Positions 25,984-33,556 of a stretch of 61,252 nt of DNA are shown piece by piece. The position numbers and the translations under genes are program-made. This stretch comes from DASYRM01 sp036004405 (lineage in GTDB: Bacteria; Acidobacteriota; Vicinamibacteria; Vicinamibacterales; UBA2999). The notes below the pieces were generated by a model that was not told where the DNA came from, searched no databases, and saw nothing but the letters and a program-made list of their open reading frames with translations. Numbering within the stretch: the stretch's first letter is position 1; every line of letters starts with the position of its first letter. The stretch lies in assembly GCA_036004405.1 (NCBI GenBank), contig DASYRM010000197.1, positions 1 to 61,252 on the forward strand, given 5' to 3'.

Positions 25984-26014
25984 TCCGGACGTTTGACATC
26001 CCCGTCAGGCGGGT

Positions 26015-26917
26015 TCAGAGGAGCTGCTCCACTGCCTCGCGCGTCGGGATGCCGCCGAGCGCGCCCGGCTTCGTGCAGCTCAACGCCGCGGCGGCGTTGG
26101 CGAAGCGCAGGATGGCGTCCGGCGCGTCGCCCCGGAGCAGCGCCACGATGAAGGCGCCGCGGAAGACGTCGCCGGCGCCCGTCGTGTCCACCACATCGAC
26201 GTGCGGTGGCCGGGCGCGGTAGACGCGATCGCCCTCGAGCAGCAGTGCGCCCTGCGCGCCCATCGTCACGCAGCGAACGCGCGCGTGCGGCGCGTCGAGG
26301 TGCCGCAGCGCCTGCTCTGGATCGTCTTTCCCGGTGATCGCCTCGGGCAGCCCCTGTGCCAGGATGGGGACGGTCAGCTCGCGCAGCAGCTCGCCGGTGC
26401 GCCCGCCGATCGATTCGAGGTCGCAGGTGACGTGCGCGCCGGCCTCGCGCGCCATGCGCGCGGCCGCGATCGACGCCGCTTCGTCCACGCCGTCCACGTG
26501 CACGGCCCGCGCGTGTGTGAGGGGCGATCGCGGCAGCCGCTCCGGGTCGAGCGCCAGCTGGGCGTCGCGATGCCCCAGCACCGCGCGATCGCCGTTGCGC
26601 TCGTCCACCAGGATGACGGCCGACCGGTTGGCCACGGGGCGCACGACGCTGTCGCCGAGGTCCAGGCCGCGGGCGGCCAGGGTGCGGCGCAGCCGTTCCC
26701 CGTCCTCGTCCGAGCCGAACGCGCCGATGTAGCTGGCGCGCAACCCCATTGCCAGGCAGGTGCACAGCGCGGTGACCACCTGGCCGCCGGGCTCGTGCGT
26801 GGACGAGCTGACCTGCATCTTGGTGGCATCCGCCAGCGACGGCAGCGCCGGCACCCGCAGCACGTGATCGATGGAGTTCTCGCCGACGCCGACAACGTCC
26901 CACCAGATTTCGCTCAT
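26015..26917 (-). CDS. PfkB/ribokinase family carbohydrate kinase
   Basis: The 300-aa protein has both PfkB signatures: GGQVVTALCTCLAMGLRASYIG early (residues about 44-65) and DTTGAGDVFRGAFIV (about 245-259), with the catalytic Asp in GAGD. It begins MSEIWWDVVGVGENSIDHVL, typical of the family. Substrate (a sugar or nucleoside) cannot be told; the lack of a ribokinase-like NNxD motif argues against simple ribokinase. No good Shine-Dalgarno precedes the ATG. A hairpin separates it from the methyltransferase gene upstream. Confidence 0.88.
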   Translation of the reverse strand: MSEIWWDVVGVGENSIDHVLRVPALPSLADATKMQVSSSTHEPGGQVVTALCTCLAMGLRASYIGAFGSDEDGERLRRTLAARGLDLGDSVVRPVANRSAVILVDERNGDRAVLGHRDAQLALDPERLPRSPLTHARAVHVDGVDEAASIAAARMAREAGAHVTCDLESIGGRTGELLRELTVPILAQGLPEAITGKDDPEQALRHLDAPHARVRCVTMGAQGALLLEGDRVYRARPPHVDVVDTTGAGDVFRGAFIVALLRGDAPDAILRFANAAAALSCTKPGALGGIPTREAVEQLL

Positions 26918-26930
26918 GGGGGCCCCAGCC

Positions 26931-26949
26931 GCCCGCCCGAAGGGCGGGC
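26931..26949. terminator. GC-rich hairpin between the methyltransferase and PfkB genes
   Basis: GCCCGCCC (26931-26938) pairs perfectly with GGGCGGGC (26942-26949) around GAA. It lies after the minus-strand methyltransferase stop and just before the PfkB start, so it may terminate the former or be an attenuator for the latter. Confidence 0.4.
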
Positions 26950-26963
26950 AATTAGGCACTGTA

Positions 26964-27007
26964 CTAGCGAGGCGGAGCCTGCGAGTTTCAGGGCGGAGCC
27001 TCGCTAG
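26964..27007. repeat. Inverted repeat overlapping the methyltransferase 3' end
   Basis: CTAGCGAGGC (26964-26973) and GCCTCGCTAG (26998-27007) are perfect 10-bp inverted arms; GGCGGAGCCT is repeated inside. The right arm is coding: it supplies the last residues (about ASEAPP) of the methyltransferase. Confidence 0.5.
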
Positions 27008-27797
27008 CGCGGCTGAGCTCGTAGAGGGCGACGCCGGCGGCCATCGCCACGTTGAGAGAATCCACCGCCGTCGTCGTCGGAATCCGCGCCAAGTGGGTAC
27101 AGGCGCCGAGGGCGCCGGTGGTCAGCCCCTCGCCCTCGTGCCCGAGGACCAGCACCACCCGTTCGGTGTGCGTGACGCCGAGGACGTCCTGCAGCGCCGG
27201 CGCGCCAGGCGCCGGCGTGAGGCCCACCACCGCCCAGCCTTCGCCCTTCAGGCTTGCGATCGTCTCGGACAACGGCACGCCGGCGGCGAAGGGCACCTCG
27301 AGCGCCGCCCCCATCGAGGTGCGCACGGCTTTGCGATAGAGCGGATCCGCGCACGCCTCGTCGAGGAGGACGCCGCCGGCGCCAAAGGCCGCGACGGCGC
27401 GAAAGATCGCCCCGACGTTGTCCGCGTCGCCCACGCGCTCGAGCGCGACCAATCGTCGCGCCCCGCGCGCCAGCGCCTCCCAGGAGGTGGGTGCCGGACG
27501 CTCGCCGATCGCCAGGCACCCGCGATGGATGTTGAAGCCCGCGACGTCGTTCATCAGCGCCTGCGGCACCACGTACACCGGGAGGTCGGGCCGCCCGCTA
27601 ATCAGGTCTTCCAGCGCCGAGAACGCCAGGGTCGTGACCATCACCGACCGGGTAACGAACCGTGATTCCAGCAGGCGGCGGACGACCAGGCGCCCCTCGG
27701 CTACGAACGTGCCGTCGCTCCTGGCCTGCCGGTCGGGGATCGCGCGATAGACGGTGAACCGCGCGTCGCCGACATCGTCTATGGACAGCACAGGCAC
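26988..27797 (-). CDS. TrmH/SpoU family RNA 2'-O-methyltransferase
   Basis: The 269-aa protein has an N-terminal substrate-binding part and a C-terminal SPOUT domain with the three SpoU motifs: LVALERVGDADNVGAIFRAVAAFG, VLVLGHEGEGL and IPTTTAVDSLNVAMAAGVALYE. It methylates ribose 2'-OH in tRNA or rRNA; which one is not clear. The frame stays open far upstream, but the family-like start is VPVLSIDDVGDARF, and the GTG at 27797 is placed exactly 6 nt after a TACCAT box. The gene is divergent from the LytS-like kinase. Confidence 0.9.
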   Translation of the reverse strand: MPVLSIDDVGDARFTVYRAIPDRQARSDGTFVAEGRLVVRRLLESRFVTRSVMVTTLAFSALEDLISGRPDLPVYVVPQALMNDVAGFNIHRGCLAIGERPAPTSWEALARGARRLVALERVGDADNVGAIFRAVAAFGAGGVLLDEACADPLYRKAVRTSMGAALEVPFAAGVPLSETIASLKGEGWAVVGLTPAPGAPALQDVLGVTHTERVVLVLGHEGEGLTTGALGACTHLARIPTTTAVDSLNVAMAAGVALYELSRASEAPP

Positions 27798-27803
27798 GAG
27801 CCC

Positions 27804-27809
27804 ATGGTA
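27804..27809 (-). promoter_or_regulatory. Candidate -10 box, leaderless type, for the SpoU methyltransferase
   Basis: On the minus strand TACCAT ends exactly 6 nt before the GTG start at 27797. No Shine-Dalgarno is present. Confidence 0.4.
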
Positions 27810-27824
27810 GTCCGTCAAATTACT

Positions 27825-27860
27825 GGGACGAATGGTGGGACCAACGGTGGGTCCGGAGGG
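27825..27860 (+). repeat. 12-bp direct repeats between divergent promoters
   Basis: GGGACGAATGGT, GGGACCAACGGT and GGGTCCGGAGGG are three back-to-back 12-base units, the first two differing at two positions. They sit between the methyltransferase and LytS-like promoters, so they could be regulator binding sites. Confidence 0.4.
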
Positions 27861-27867
27861 ATCGGTC

Positions 27868-27896
27868 TTGACGTGCCGCCGGTCCTTGCCGATAGT
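27868..27896 (+). promoter_or_regulatory. Sigma70-like promoter, leaderless, for the LytS-like kinase
   Basis: TTGACG (27868-27873), a 17-nt spacer and GATAGT (27891-27896) end 6 nt before the ATG at 27903. The -35 is a near-perfect match, spacing is ideal, and no Shine-Dalgarno follows. Confidence 0.5.
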
Positions 27897-27902
27897 GCCC
27901 CT

Positions 27903-29027
27903 ATGCCCCGGTTCGTGAGCCGCCGCGCGCTGCTCGTCATCTTTCTCGGCGCCACGATGCTCGGGGTGTTTTCGGCCATCCAGGCCTACAACTACGTCGC
28001 GCTCTTCAGCGAGAAGCCGCAGCCGATCGAGATCCTGCTGGGTCTCAACATGTCGTACTGGTACGCGTGGGCGATCCTCGCGCCCTTCGTGCTGTGGCTG
28101 GCGCGCACCTACCGGTTCGAACGGCTCAAATGGACCCGCGCGCTCGTGGTCCACGTGCCGGCCGTGTTCATCGTCACCTTCGTGCACGCCATGCTGCTGG
28201 GCGCCGGGCGCGTGGCCACGATGCGCTTCCTGGCCGGTCGCGAAGTGGAGTGGTGGCTCGGCGTCCGCGAACGCTACTTCCTCTACTTCGACTGGGAGAT
28301 GATGACCTATTGGGCCATCATCGCGGTGAGTCACGCCTTCGACTACTACCGCGAGTCGCAGGAGCGCGCGCTCACCACCGCGCAGCTGCAGACCCGCCTG
28401 GCCGAAGCGCGGCTGCAGGCGCTGCAGCGCCAGCTCCACCCGCACTTCCTGTTCAACACCCTACACACGATCTCGGCGCTGATGCATCGCGACATCGACG
28501 CGGCGGACACCATGCTGGCGCGGCTCAGCGACCTGCTGCGCCTGACGCTCGAGCGGGTGGGCACGCAACTGGTGCCGCTCAAGGACGAGCTCGATTTCAT
28601 CCACAAGTACCTCGATATCGAGCGCACGCGCTACGGGGAGCGGCTGCACACGGCGTTCGTCATCGAGCCGGACACGCTGAGCGCGGCGGTGCCCAACTTC
28701 CTGCTGCAGCCGATCGTCGAGAACGCGCTGCGGCACGGCATCGGTCCCAAAGTGGGAGGCGGGCGCGTGGAAGTGCGCGCGCATCACAACGGCGAGTGGC
28801 TGCAGCTGGTGGTGCAGGACGACGGCTACGGAGTGCCGCCGGACAAGCTGGACGCCTTCAACACCGGTGTCGGGCTGAGCAACACACGCTCGCGCCTCGA
28901 GCACCTCTATCCCGGTAATCACACGTTCGAGTTCCAGACACCGTCAGGCGGGGGCCTGGCTGTCACGATCGTGATTCCGTTCGCGGTGGATGCCGAACTG
29001 ATCGAAGAGTCGCGGAGCGTGGCATGA
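27903..29027 (+). CDS. LytS-type sensor histidine kinase
   Basis: The 374-aa protein has four membrane segments in its first 165 residues and no extracellular sensor domain. The cytoplasmic part starts with a short coiled coil (RALTTAQLQTRLAEARLQALQ). It carries the His_kinase motif QLHPHFLFNTLHTISAL with the phosphorylated histidine, then a GHKL ATPase region (LLQPIVENALRHG, DDGYGVPP, GVGLSNTRSRL). The start at 27903 matches a promoter 6 nt upstream. The last four bases overlap the response regulator (ATGA). The signal is unknown. Confidence 0.93.
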   Translation: MPRFVSRRALLVIFLGATMLGVFSAIQAYNYVALFSEKPQPIEILLGLNMSYWYAWAILAPFVLWLARTYRFERLKWTRALVVHVPAVFIVTFVHAMLLGAGRVATMRFLAGREVEWWLGVRERYFLYFDWEMMTYWAIIAVSHAFDYYRESQERALTTAQLQTRLAEARLQALQRQLHPHFLFNTLHTISALMHRDIDAADTMLARLSDLLRLTLERVGTQLVPLKDELDFIHKYLDIERTRYGERLHTAFVIEPDTLSAAVPNFLLQPIVENALRHGIGPKVGGGRVEVRAHHNGEWLQLVVQDDGYGVPPDKLDAFNTGVGLSNTRSRLEHLYPGNHTFEFQTPSGGGLAVTIVIPFAVDAELIEESRSVA

Positions 29028-29800
29028 GCAAAATACGAGCTCTGGTGGTGGACGACGAGCCGATGGCGCGCGACCGCGTGCTGTCGCTGCTCCAGCACGA
29101 GGAAGACGTGGAAGTGGTGGGCGAGTGCGGCGACGGCACGCAGGCCGTCACCGCCATCCACAGCCAGGCTCCCGACCTGGTGTTCCTGGACGTGCAGATG
29201 CCGGGCCACAACGGGTTTGAAGTCATCGAAGCGGTGGGCGCGGACCGCATGCCGACGGTGATCTTCGTGACCGCGTACGACGAATACGCCCTGCGCGCGT
29301 TCGAGGTGCACGCACTCGACTACCTGTTGAAGCCGTTCGGCCGCGACCGCTTCCAGCAGACGCTGCAGCACGCCCGCGCTATCCTCGAGCGGCGGCGCGC
29401 CGGCGATCTCGGGCGCCGGCTGCTGGCGCTGGTGAACGACATCAAGACCGAGCCGGGGCCGACGCGTCTCGACCGCCTGGTGGTCAAGTCCGGCGGCCGC
29501 GTGTTCTTCCTGCGGACCGATCAGATCGACTGGATTGAAGCCGCCGGGAACTATGTGCGCCTGCACCTCGGCGAGGAGTCGCATCTTTTCCGCGAGACCA
29601 TGAACCGCATGGAGGCGCGGCTCGACGGCCGCCGGTTCGTGCGCATCCACCGCTCACGCATCGTCAACACCGAGCGTGTGAAAGAGCTGCAGCCGTGGTT
29701 CAACGGCGAGCACGTGGTCATCCTGCAGAACGGCACCCGGCTGACCCTCAGCCGCGGCTACCGCGAAAAGCTCCAGGAGCAGCTGAAACGCGGGTTCTAG
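29024..29800 (+). CDS. LytTR-family response regulator
   Basis: The 258-aa protein has a receiver domain (residues 1-120) with acidic pocket DDE near 10-12, phospho-acceptor Asp in LVFLDVQMPG, and the conserved Lys in LLKPF. A linker is followed by a LytTR DNA-binding domain (about 150-255; DQIDWIEAAGNYVRLH, FVRIHRSRIVNTERV). LytTR proteins bind pairs of short direct repeats, so the 12-bp repeats upstream of the kinase gene may be an autoregulatory site. It forms a two-gene operon with the kinase. Confidence 0.94.
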   Translation: MSKIRALVVDDEPMARDRVLSLLQHEEDVEVVGECGDGTQAVTAIHSQAPDLVFLDVQMPGHNGFEVIEAVGADRMPTVIFVTAYDEYALRAFEVHALDYLLKPFGRDRFQQTLQHARAILERRRAGDLGRRLLALVNDIKTEPGPTRLDRLVVKSGGRVFFLRTDQIDWIEAAGNYVRLHLGEESHLFRETMNRMEARLDGRRFVRIHRSRIVNTERVKELQPWFNGEHVVILQNGTRLTLSRGYREKLQEQLKRGF

Positions 29801-29806
29801 ACTGTC

Positions 29807-29861
29807 GTAGGGGCCGCCTTCAGGCGGCCCGTTGGTCGTAGGGGCCGCCTGAAGGCGGCCC
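29807..29861. repeat. Two tandem REP-like palindromes
   Basis: Copy one: GTAG (29807-29810), GGGCCGCC, TTCA, GGCGGCCC ending 29830. Copy two: GTAG (29838-29841), GGGCCGCC, TGAA, GGCGGCCC ending 29861. Both stems are perfect 8 bp; the loop of copy two is the reverse complement of the first. They fill the gap between convergent genes. Confidence 0.75.
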
Positions 29862-29866
29862 GTCGG

Positions 29867-30409
29867 TCACCGCCAGCGCGGCAACAATCGCCCGGTCTTC
29901 GCTTTGTAGTGCGCGTAGGCCTCTGCCACTGGGCTGCGCGCGAACTTCGCTTCTTCGAAGCGCGCGAGCCAGTGGAAATACCCCGTCGCCAGTCCGATGA
30001 ACACGGCGCCCCAGAGGCTGGGCCAGATGACGACGGCCGAAATCTCCGTCAGCAGGTAGCTCGCGTAGAACGGGTTGCGCACGTACGCGTACGGGCCGGC
30101 GGTGTGGACGAACTGCGGCAGGTCGTCGTGACCCGCGTACGAGAACACGCGGCCCCGAATCGAGAACGCGGCCCAGTGAAACAAGCCGAGCGACGCCAGC
30201 AGGCCGGCCGCCCCGACGGCCGCCATCCACACCGGGGCCGGCGTGCCAATCCTTACGGCCAGGATCATTCCCCAGAGAGACGCGACGACGCCAAGTCCCC
30301 GTAGATCACGTCGCCCAACGTCCGGCCTGAAGATGAAAGCGGCCCCGATAGTCATCCACATGAGAACGGCCACCGGCAGGACCTGGAAGATGCGCGAGAG
30401 CGAGGGCAC
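29867..30409 (-). CDS. ICMT/PEMT-type membrane methyltransferase
   Basis: The 180-aa protein has four to five membrane helices and the signature GPYAYVRNPFYASYLLTE near residue 105, followed by ARFEEAKFARSPVAEAYAHYK. This is the isoprenylcysteine/phospholipid methyltransferase fold, which uses S-adenosylmethionine at the membrane surface. In bacteria most members have unknown lipid substrates. The start is GTG; only a weak AGG precedes it. It follows the Uma2 gene by 19 nt on the same strand and may be co-transcribed. Confidence 0.85.
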   Translation of the reverse strand: MPSLSRIFQVLPVAVLMWMTIGAAFIFRPDVGRRDLRGLGVVASLWGMILAVRIGTPAPVWMAAVGAAGLLASLGLFHWAAFSIRGRVFSYAGHDDLPQFVHTAGPYAYVRNPFYASYLLTEISAVVIWPSLWGAVFIGLATGYFHWLARFEEAKFARSPVAEAYAHYKAKTGRLLPRWR

Positions 30410-30428
30410 GGCTGAGTTGTGACCTGTC

Positions 30429-31025
30429 CTACAGCTCCGGCGAAAAGAAGTCTGCGAGGGTCAGCGAGAATCCGGGCAGCAGCGGCGACGTCAGCGTATC
30501 GCGATCTTCGGCGGTCAGCTCCGCCACGCGACGGAACGCGCCGTCCTCCCCGCGCCGCGTCACCTTCACCAGATCCAACTCCGGATCCACGAGCCAGTAC
30601 TCGCGGACACCTACGCGCGCGAAGAGCCGGCGCTTCACCTGCTCGTCGGTCTTGCGGGTGCCCGGGGAGAGCACCTCGACCACCAGTGCCGGCGGCCCCT
30701 GGACGTTCTTCAGCGTCAGCACCTCCAGCTGATCGCTGCCGACGAACAACAAGTCAGGCTCGACGACATCGTGTGGTGAGAGCACAACGTCGAGTGGCGA
30801 CAAGAACACCCGGCCGATCTCCGATCGTCCGGTCAGATGGTTGGCGATTGCCATGTAGAGTCGTCCCACGAGCACCTGGTGACGCAGGCTGGGCGAAGGC
30901 GTCACGTAGAGCTCCCCGTCGATGATCTCGCGCCGCTTCCGGTCGTCGGGGAAGTGCTCGAGATCGTCGTACGTGAGGCGCGTGTCTGCGTGGGCGGACG
31001 GCGGCATCGAGTCGCTCCCGGCCAT
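30429..31025 (-). CDS. Uma2 family (DUF820) putative endonuclease
   Basis: The 198-aa protein matches the Uma2/DUF820 PD-(D/E)XK fold. Family marks are LTYDDLEHFPDDRKRREIIDGELYVTPSPS, VVEPDLLFV with the metal-binding Asp, PALVVEVLSPGT (the ExV of the nuclease core) and YWLVDPELDLVKV. The family is expanded in cyanobacteria and other environmental bacteria and has no settled function. The ATG at 31025 lies exactly 6 nt after TACTAT, with no Shine-Dalgarno. Confidence 0.88.
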   Translation of the reverse strand: MAGSDSMPPSAHADTRLTYDDLEHFPDDRKRREIIDGELYVTPSPSLRHQVLVGRLYMAIANHLTGRSEIGRVFLSPLDVVLSPHDVVEPDLLFVGSDQLEVLTLKNVQGPPALVVEVLSPGTRKTDEQVKRRLFARVGVREYWLVDPELDLVKVTRRGEDGAFRRVAELTAEDRDTLTSPLLPGFSLTLADFFSPEL

Positions 31026-31031
31026 TCGTGA

Positions 31032-31037
31032 ATAGTA
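31032..31037 (-). promoter_or_regulatory. Candidate -10 box, leaderless type, for the Uma2 gene
   Basis: On the minus strand TACTAT ends 6 nt before the ATG at 31025. No convincing -35 at 17 nt. Confidence 0.42.
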
Positions 31038-31150
31038 CACCTGGCCATGCCGGATGCATCGCAACGGCACTGCCAGCCGAATCGAGTATGAATTGGCGGA
31101 AGTGACCCCGACCGCAGTGGTGAAACTGCGCCGGGATGGTCCGGCAGTCA

Positions 31151-31896
31151 TCACACGATCTGCCACGAGCGGAACGCGCAGATGGTGCGAAAGCCGAGCT
31201 GCTCGTAGACCGGGAATCCTTCCTTCGTCGCCTGCAGCATCGCCACCGTGGCGCCGCGCTCGGCGCCCGCGCGCACTGTGGCGAGCGTGGCGAGCCTCGC
31301 CAGCCCCTGGCGGCGGCAGCTGCGCCGCACAGTGATCCCGTAGATGCCGGCGACACCGCAGGGGGTATGCAGGATAGCGGTCGCCACGGCCACGCCCTTC
31401 CGCCGCAGGAGCATGTAGACGCGGTCGCGCTCGTGCCGGCTCGGCCAGGCATGCACGGCCATCACCTGCTCCGCGACATCGCCCTGAAACCCGAAGGCGT
31501 CCACGAAGACATCGTCCCACTCACGGCGCTGCCCGTCGGTCGCGACCACTTCCACGGCGACGCCGGCCATGTCCGGTTCGGGCAGGTCGGCGATTGATGC
31601 CATCATGGCCGGATACTCGTCGCCCAGCACCATCCCTCGTTGGCGGAATGCCGCCTCGATGGGACCGGCGCTGTCCGTGCCAATCAGCCATCGCACGGGC
31701 AGCCCCCACGCCCGCAGACGGGCCAGCATCTGGTCCACGTCGCAGCCGGCGCCGAGCACGCCGTTGTAGTTGGGATGCAGCACCCCGGAGTGATACCACG
31801 TGGCACCGTCCACCTTGCCGGAGGCGCCACCGGGCGCGCGAACTCCTCCCAGAACGCGAAGGTGTCCGCCTCCATCGTCGCGACGAGATCGTCCAT
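31151..31896 (-). pseudogene. GNAT N-acetyltransferase, broken by a 1-nt deletion
   Basis: Two overlapping minus-strand frames make one protein. The first, MDDLVATMEADTFAFWEEFARP, is the usual N-terminus of this GNAT type. It shifts near 31845 into GGASGKVDGATWYHSGVLHP..., which holds the acetyl-CoA-binding core (VRRSCRRQGLARLATLATVRAGAERGA) and the C-terminal YEQLGFRTICAF. The span of 746 nt is one short of a multiple of three, so one base is missing in the CCC at about 31844-31846. It may be a sequencing slip. The first ATG overlaps the stop of the upstream small gene (TGATG). Confidence 0.65.
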
Positions 31897-32180
31897 CAAC
31901 GATCCCGGCGGCTGTGAAGTCCTGTCGCGATCGTCCACTGGAACCGGAAGAACTCGGACACTGCGCTGTGCCCGGTGGCAGGCGGCGAATCCGGGATCGC
32001 CCGACGGTGGGCGTCCACGTGCGTCGGAATAGGTCGAAGGTCGAGCGGCTTGACGCTGTACGGCGGCGCCACCATTCCGAAATGGTCAGCCAGCCAGAAA
32101 ACCGTGCCGGCGGCCAACGCGGCCATCGTGATGCTGATGCGGGAGGAGGACAGTCTCCAGCCGACTCGATTCAGCCGCAT
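31896..32180 (-). CDS. Small single-span membrane protein, unknown function
   Basis: The 94-aa protein starts MRLNRVGWRLSSSRISITMA and has one hydrophobic segment at about residues 16-32, followed by a polar tail ending ATGLHSRRDR. A strong Shine-Dalgarno (AAGGAGG) lies 11 nt before the ATG, and its stop overlaps the start of the GNAT gene, which supports it as a real gene. No family is recognised. It is 78 nt downstream of pheA on the same strand. Confidence 0.5.
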   Translation of the reverse strand: MRLNRVGWRLSSSRISITMAALAAGTVFWLADHFGMVAPPYSVKPLDLRPIPTHVDAHRRAIPDSPPATGHSAVSEFFRFQWTIATGLHSRRDR

Positions 32181-32258
32181 CGCCTTGCCTGCCTCCTTGT
32201 TGCGGCCGCTGGTCGCGGGCCGCGCGTAGTATCTGGCAAACGGCTTGACGCCGGTTCG

Positions 32259-33080
32259 CTATTTGGCCCAGCGCCGCTCGGCCCCCTTGTACGTGCCGAG
32301 CACGCGTAACATCTGCGCGAAATCTCCGAGCTGCGCGATCGCCTCCGCGCACGCGGTTTCGTCGGCGCGCGCATCCACCTCGATGTAGAACAGGTACTCC
32401 CAGGGCCGGCCGCGCAGCGGGCGGCTTTCGAGCTTCGACAGGTTGATCTCACGCAGCGCGAAGACGCTGAGCGCCTTGAAGAGCGCACCCGGCGTGCTCG
32501 GAAGCGCGAAGACGATCGTGGTCTTGTTGGCGCCGTCGGCCGGCGTGCCGCCGATGATCGCGAAGCGGGTGATGTTGAACTCGTAGTCCTGCACGGCTTC
32601 CTGCAGCACCTCGAGCCCGAACACCTCGGCGGCGCGCCGCGAGGCGAGGGCCGCGGCACCGGCAAGCTTCTGCTCCGCCACGAGCTTGGCGCCGCCGGCG
32701 GTGTCGTAGATGGCTTCCACCGTCACGCCGAGCCCTTTCAAATACTTCTCGCACTGCGCCAGCGCCTGCGGGTGCGAGTAGACGACCGTGACGTCGGCGA
32801 GCCGCGTGCCGGGCAGCGCCTGCAGGCAGTGCACGACGTCCAGCTCGATCTCGCCGGTGATCGGGAGGTCGTGCTCGACGAGCAGGTCGTAGTTGCGGTG
32901 GATGGTGCCGCCGATCGAGTTCTCGAGCGGGAGCACGCCGTGCGTCGCGCGCTGGTCCACCACGGCCGCGAAGACGTCGTCGAACGACTTGCAGGGCAGC
33001 GTCTCGACGTCGCCGCCGCCGTAGGCGCGCGCCGCCGCCTCGCTGTAGGCGCCGGGTTCCCCCTGATAGGCCAGCTTCAC
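32259..33080 (-). CDS. pheA: Prephenate dehydratase (PheA), monofunctional
   Basis: The 273-aa protein converts prephenate to phenylpyruvate in phenylalanine synthesis. The catalytic domain (residues 1-185) has GEPGAYSEAA, VLPLENSIGGTIHRNYDLL and the NITRFAIIGG motif with the essential Thr-Arg-Phe. An ACT regulatory domain follows (GALFKALSVFALREINLSKLESRP), where phenylalanine would bind for feedback inhibition. No chorismate mutase is fused. The GTG start overlaps the upstream stop (GTGA). Confidence 0.95.
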   Translation of the reverse strand: MKLAYQGEPGAYSEAAARAYGGGDVETLPCKSFDDVFAAVVDQRATHGVLPLENSIGGTIHRNYDLLVEHDLPITGEIELDVVHCLQALPGTRLADVTVVYSHPQALAQCEKYLKGLGVTVEAIYDTAGGAKLVAEQKLAGAAALASRRAAEVFGLEVLQEAVQDYEFNITRFAIIGGTPADGANKTTIVFALPSTPGALFKALSVFALREINLSKLESRPLRGRPWEYLFYIEVDARADETACAEAIAQLGDFAQMLRVLGTYKGAERRWAK

Positions 33081-33556
33081 GATTGCTCCCTGACCGACTC
33101 CTCGCCGGTGCTCCCGGTGAGCGGCGGCGCGCTCATCGCCAGGCGCGCCTGCATGCGGATCCACCCGCCCGCCACCATCGCCGGCCCGGTCGTCAGCACC
33201 AGCAGCCCGCGGATCCAGAGCGGCAGCGCGGCGTACTCGCCCATCGTGAACCCGTAGATCAGCGAGCAGGTTTCGGCCGCGGCGGCAATGCCCGCGAACA
33301 TCATCTCGCGCGTCTGGGCGATCTTGGCGGTGATGTAGCCGGCGAGCAGCGCCGCCATGATGGTGCCCACCGCCTTGCCCGCCAGCAGCGGCGTGTGGTT
33401 GAGCGCGGCGAGATACGAGGCCATGTCCTTCACGGCGTCGCCGCCCGACGCATTCACCAGCGTGTATTCGAGCAGCTGCGTGACGGCCGAGAACAGGACG
33501 AGCGCGCCCAGGATCGCCGTGATCCCGCGCGTCAAATTGACCGGCTCATCCTGCAT
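33077..33556 (-). CDS. Conserved integral membrane protein, unknown function
   Basis: The 159-aa protein has four predicted membrane helices: residues 10-30, 55-75, 80-100 and 110-130. I do not recognise a named family. The ATG at 33556 lies inside the last codons of the rhomboid gene (11-nt overlap) and the stop overlaps pheA by four bases, so all three are translationally coupled. The conserved arrangement says expression is linked, but gives no function. Confidence 0.7.
   Translation of the reverse strand: MQDEPVNLTRGITAILGALVLFSAVTQLLEYTLVNASGGDAVKDMASYLAALNHTPLLAGKAVGTIMAALLAGYITAKIAQTREMMFAGIAAAAETCSLIYGFTMGEYAALPLWIRGLLVLTTGPAMVAGGWIRMQARLAMSAPPLTGSTGEESVREQS

Noticed and set aside
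27798..28445. N-terminal extension of the SpoU methyltransferase
   Set aside because: It would overlap the LytS-like gene on the other strand by hundreds of bases; the family-like start is at 27797.
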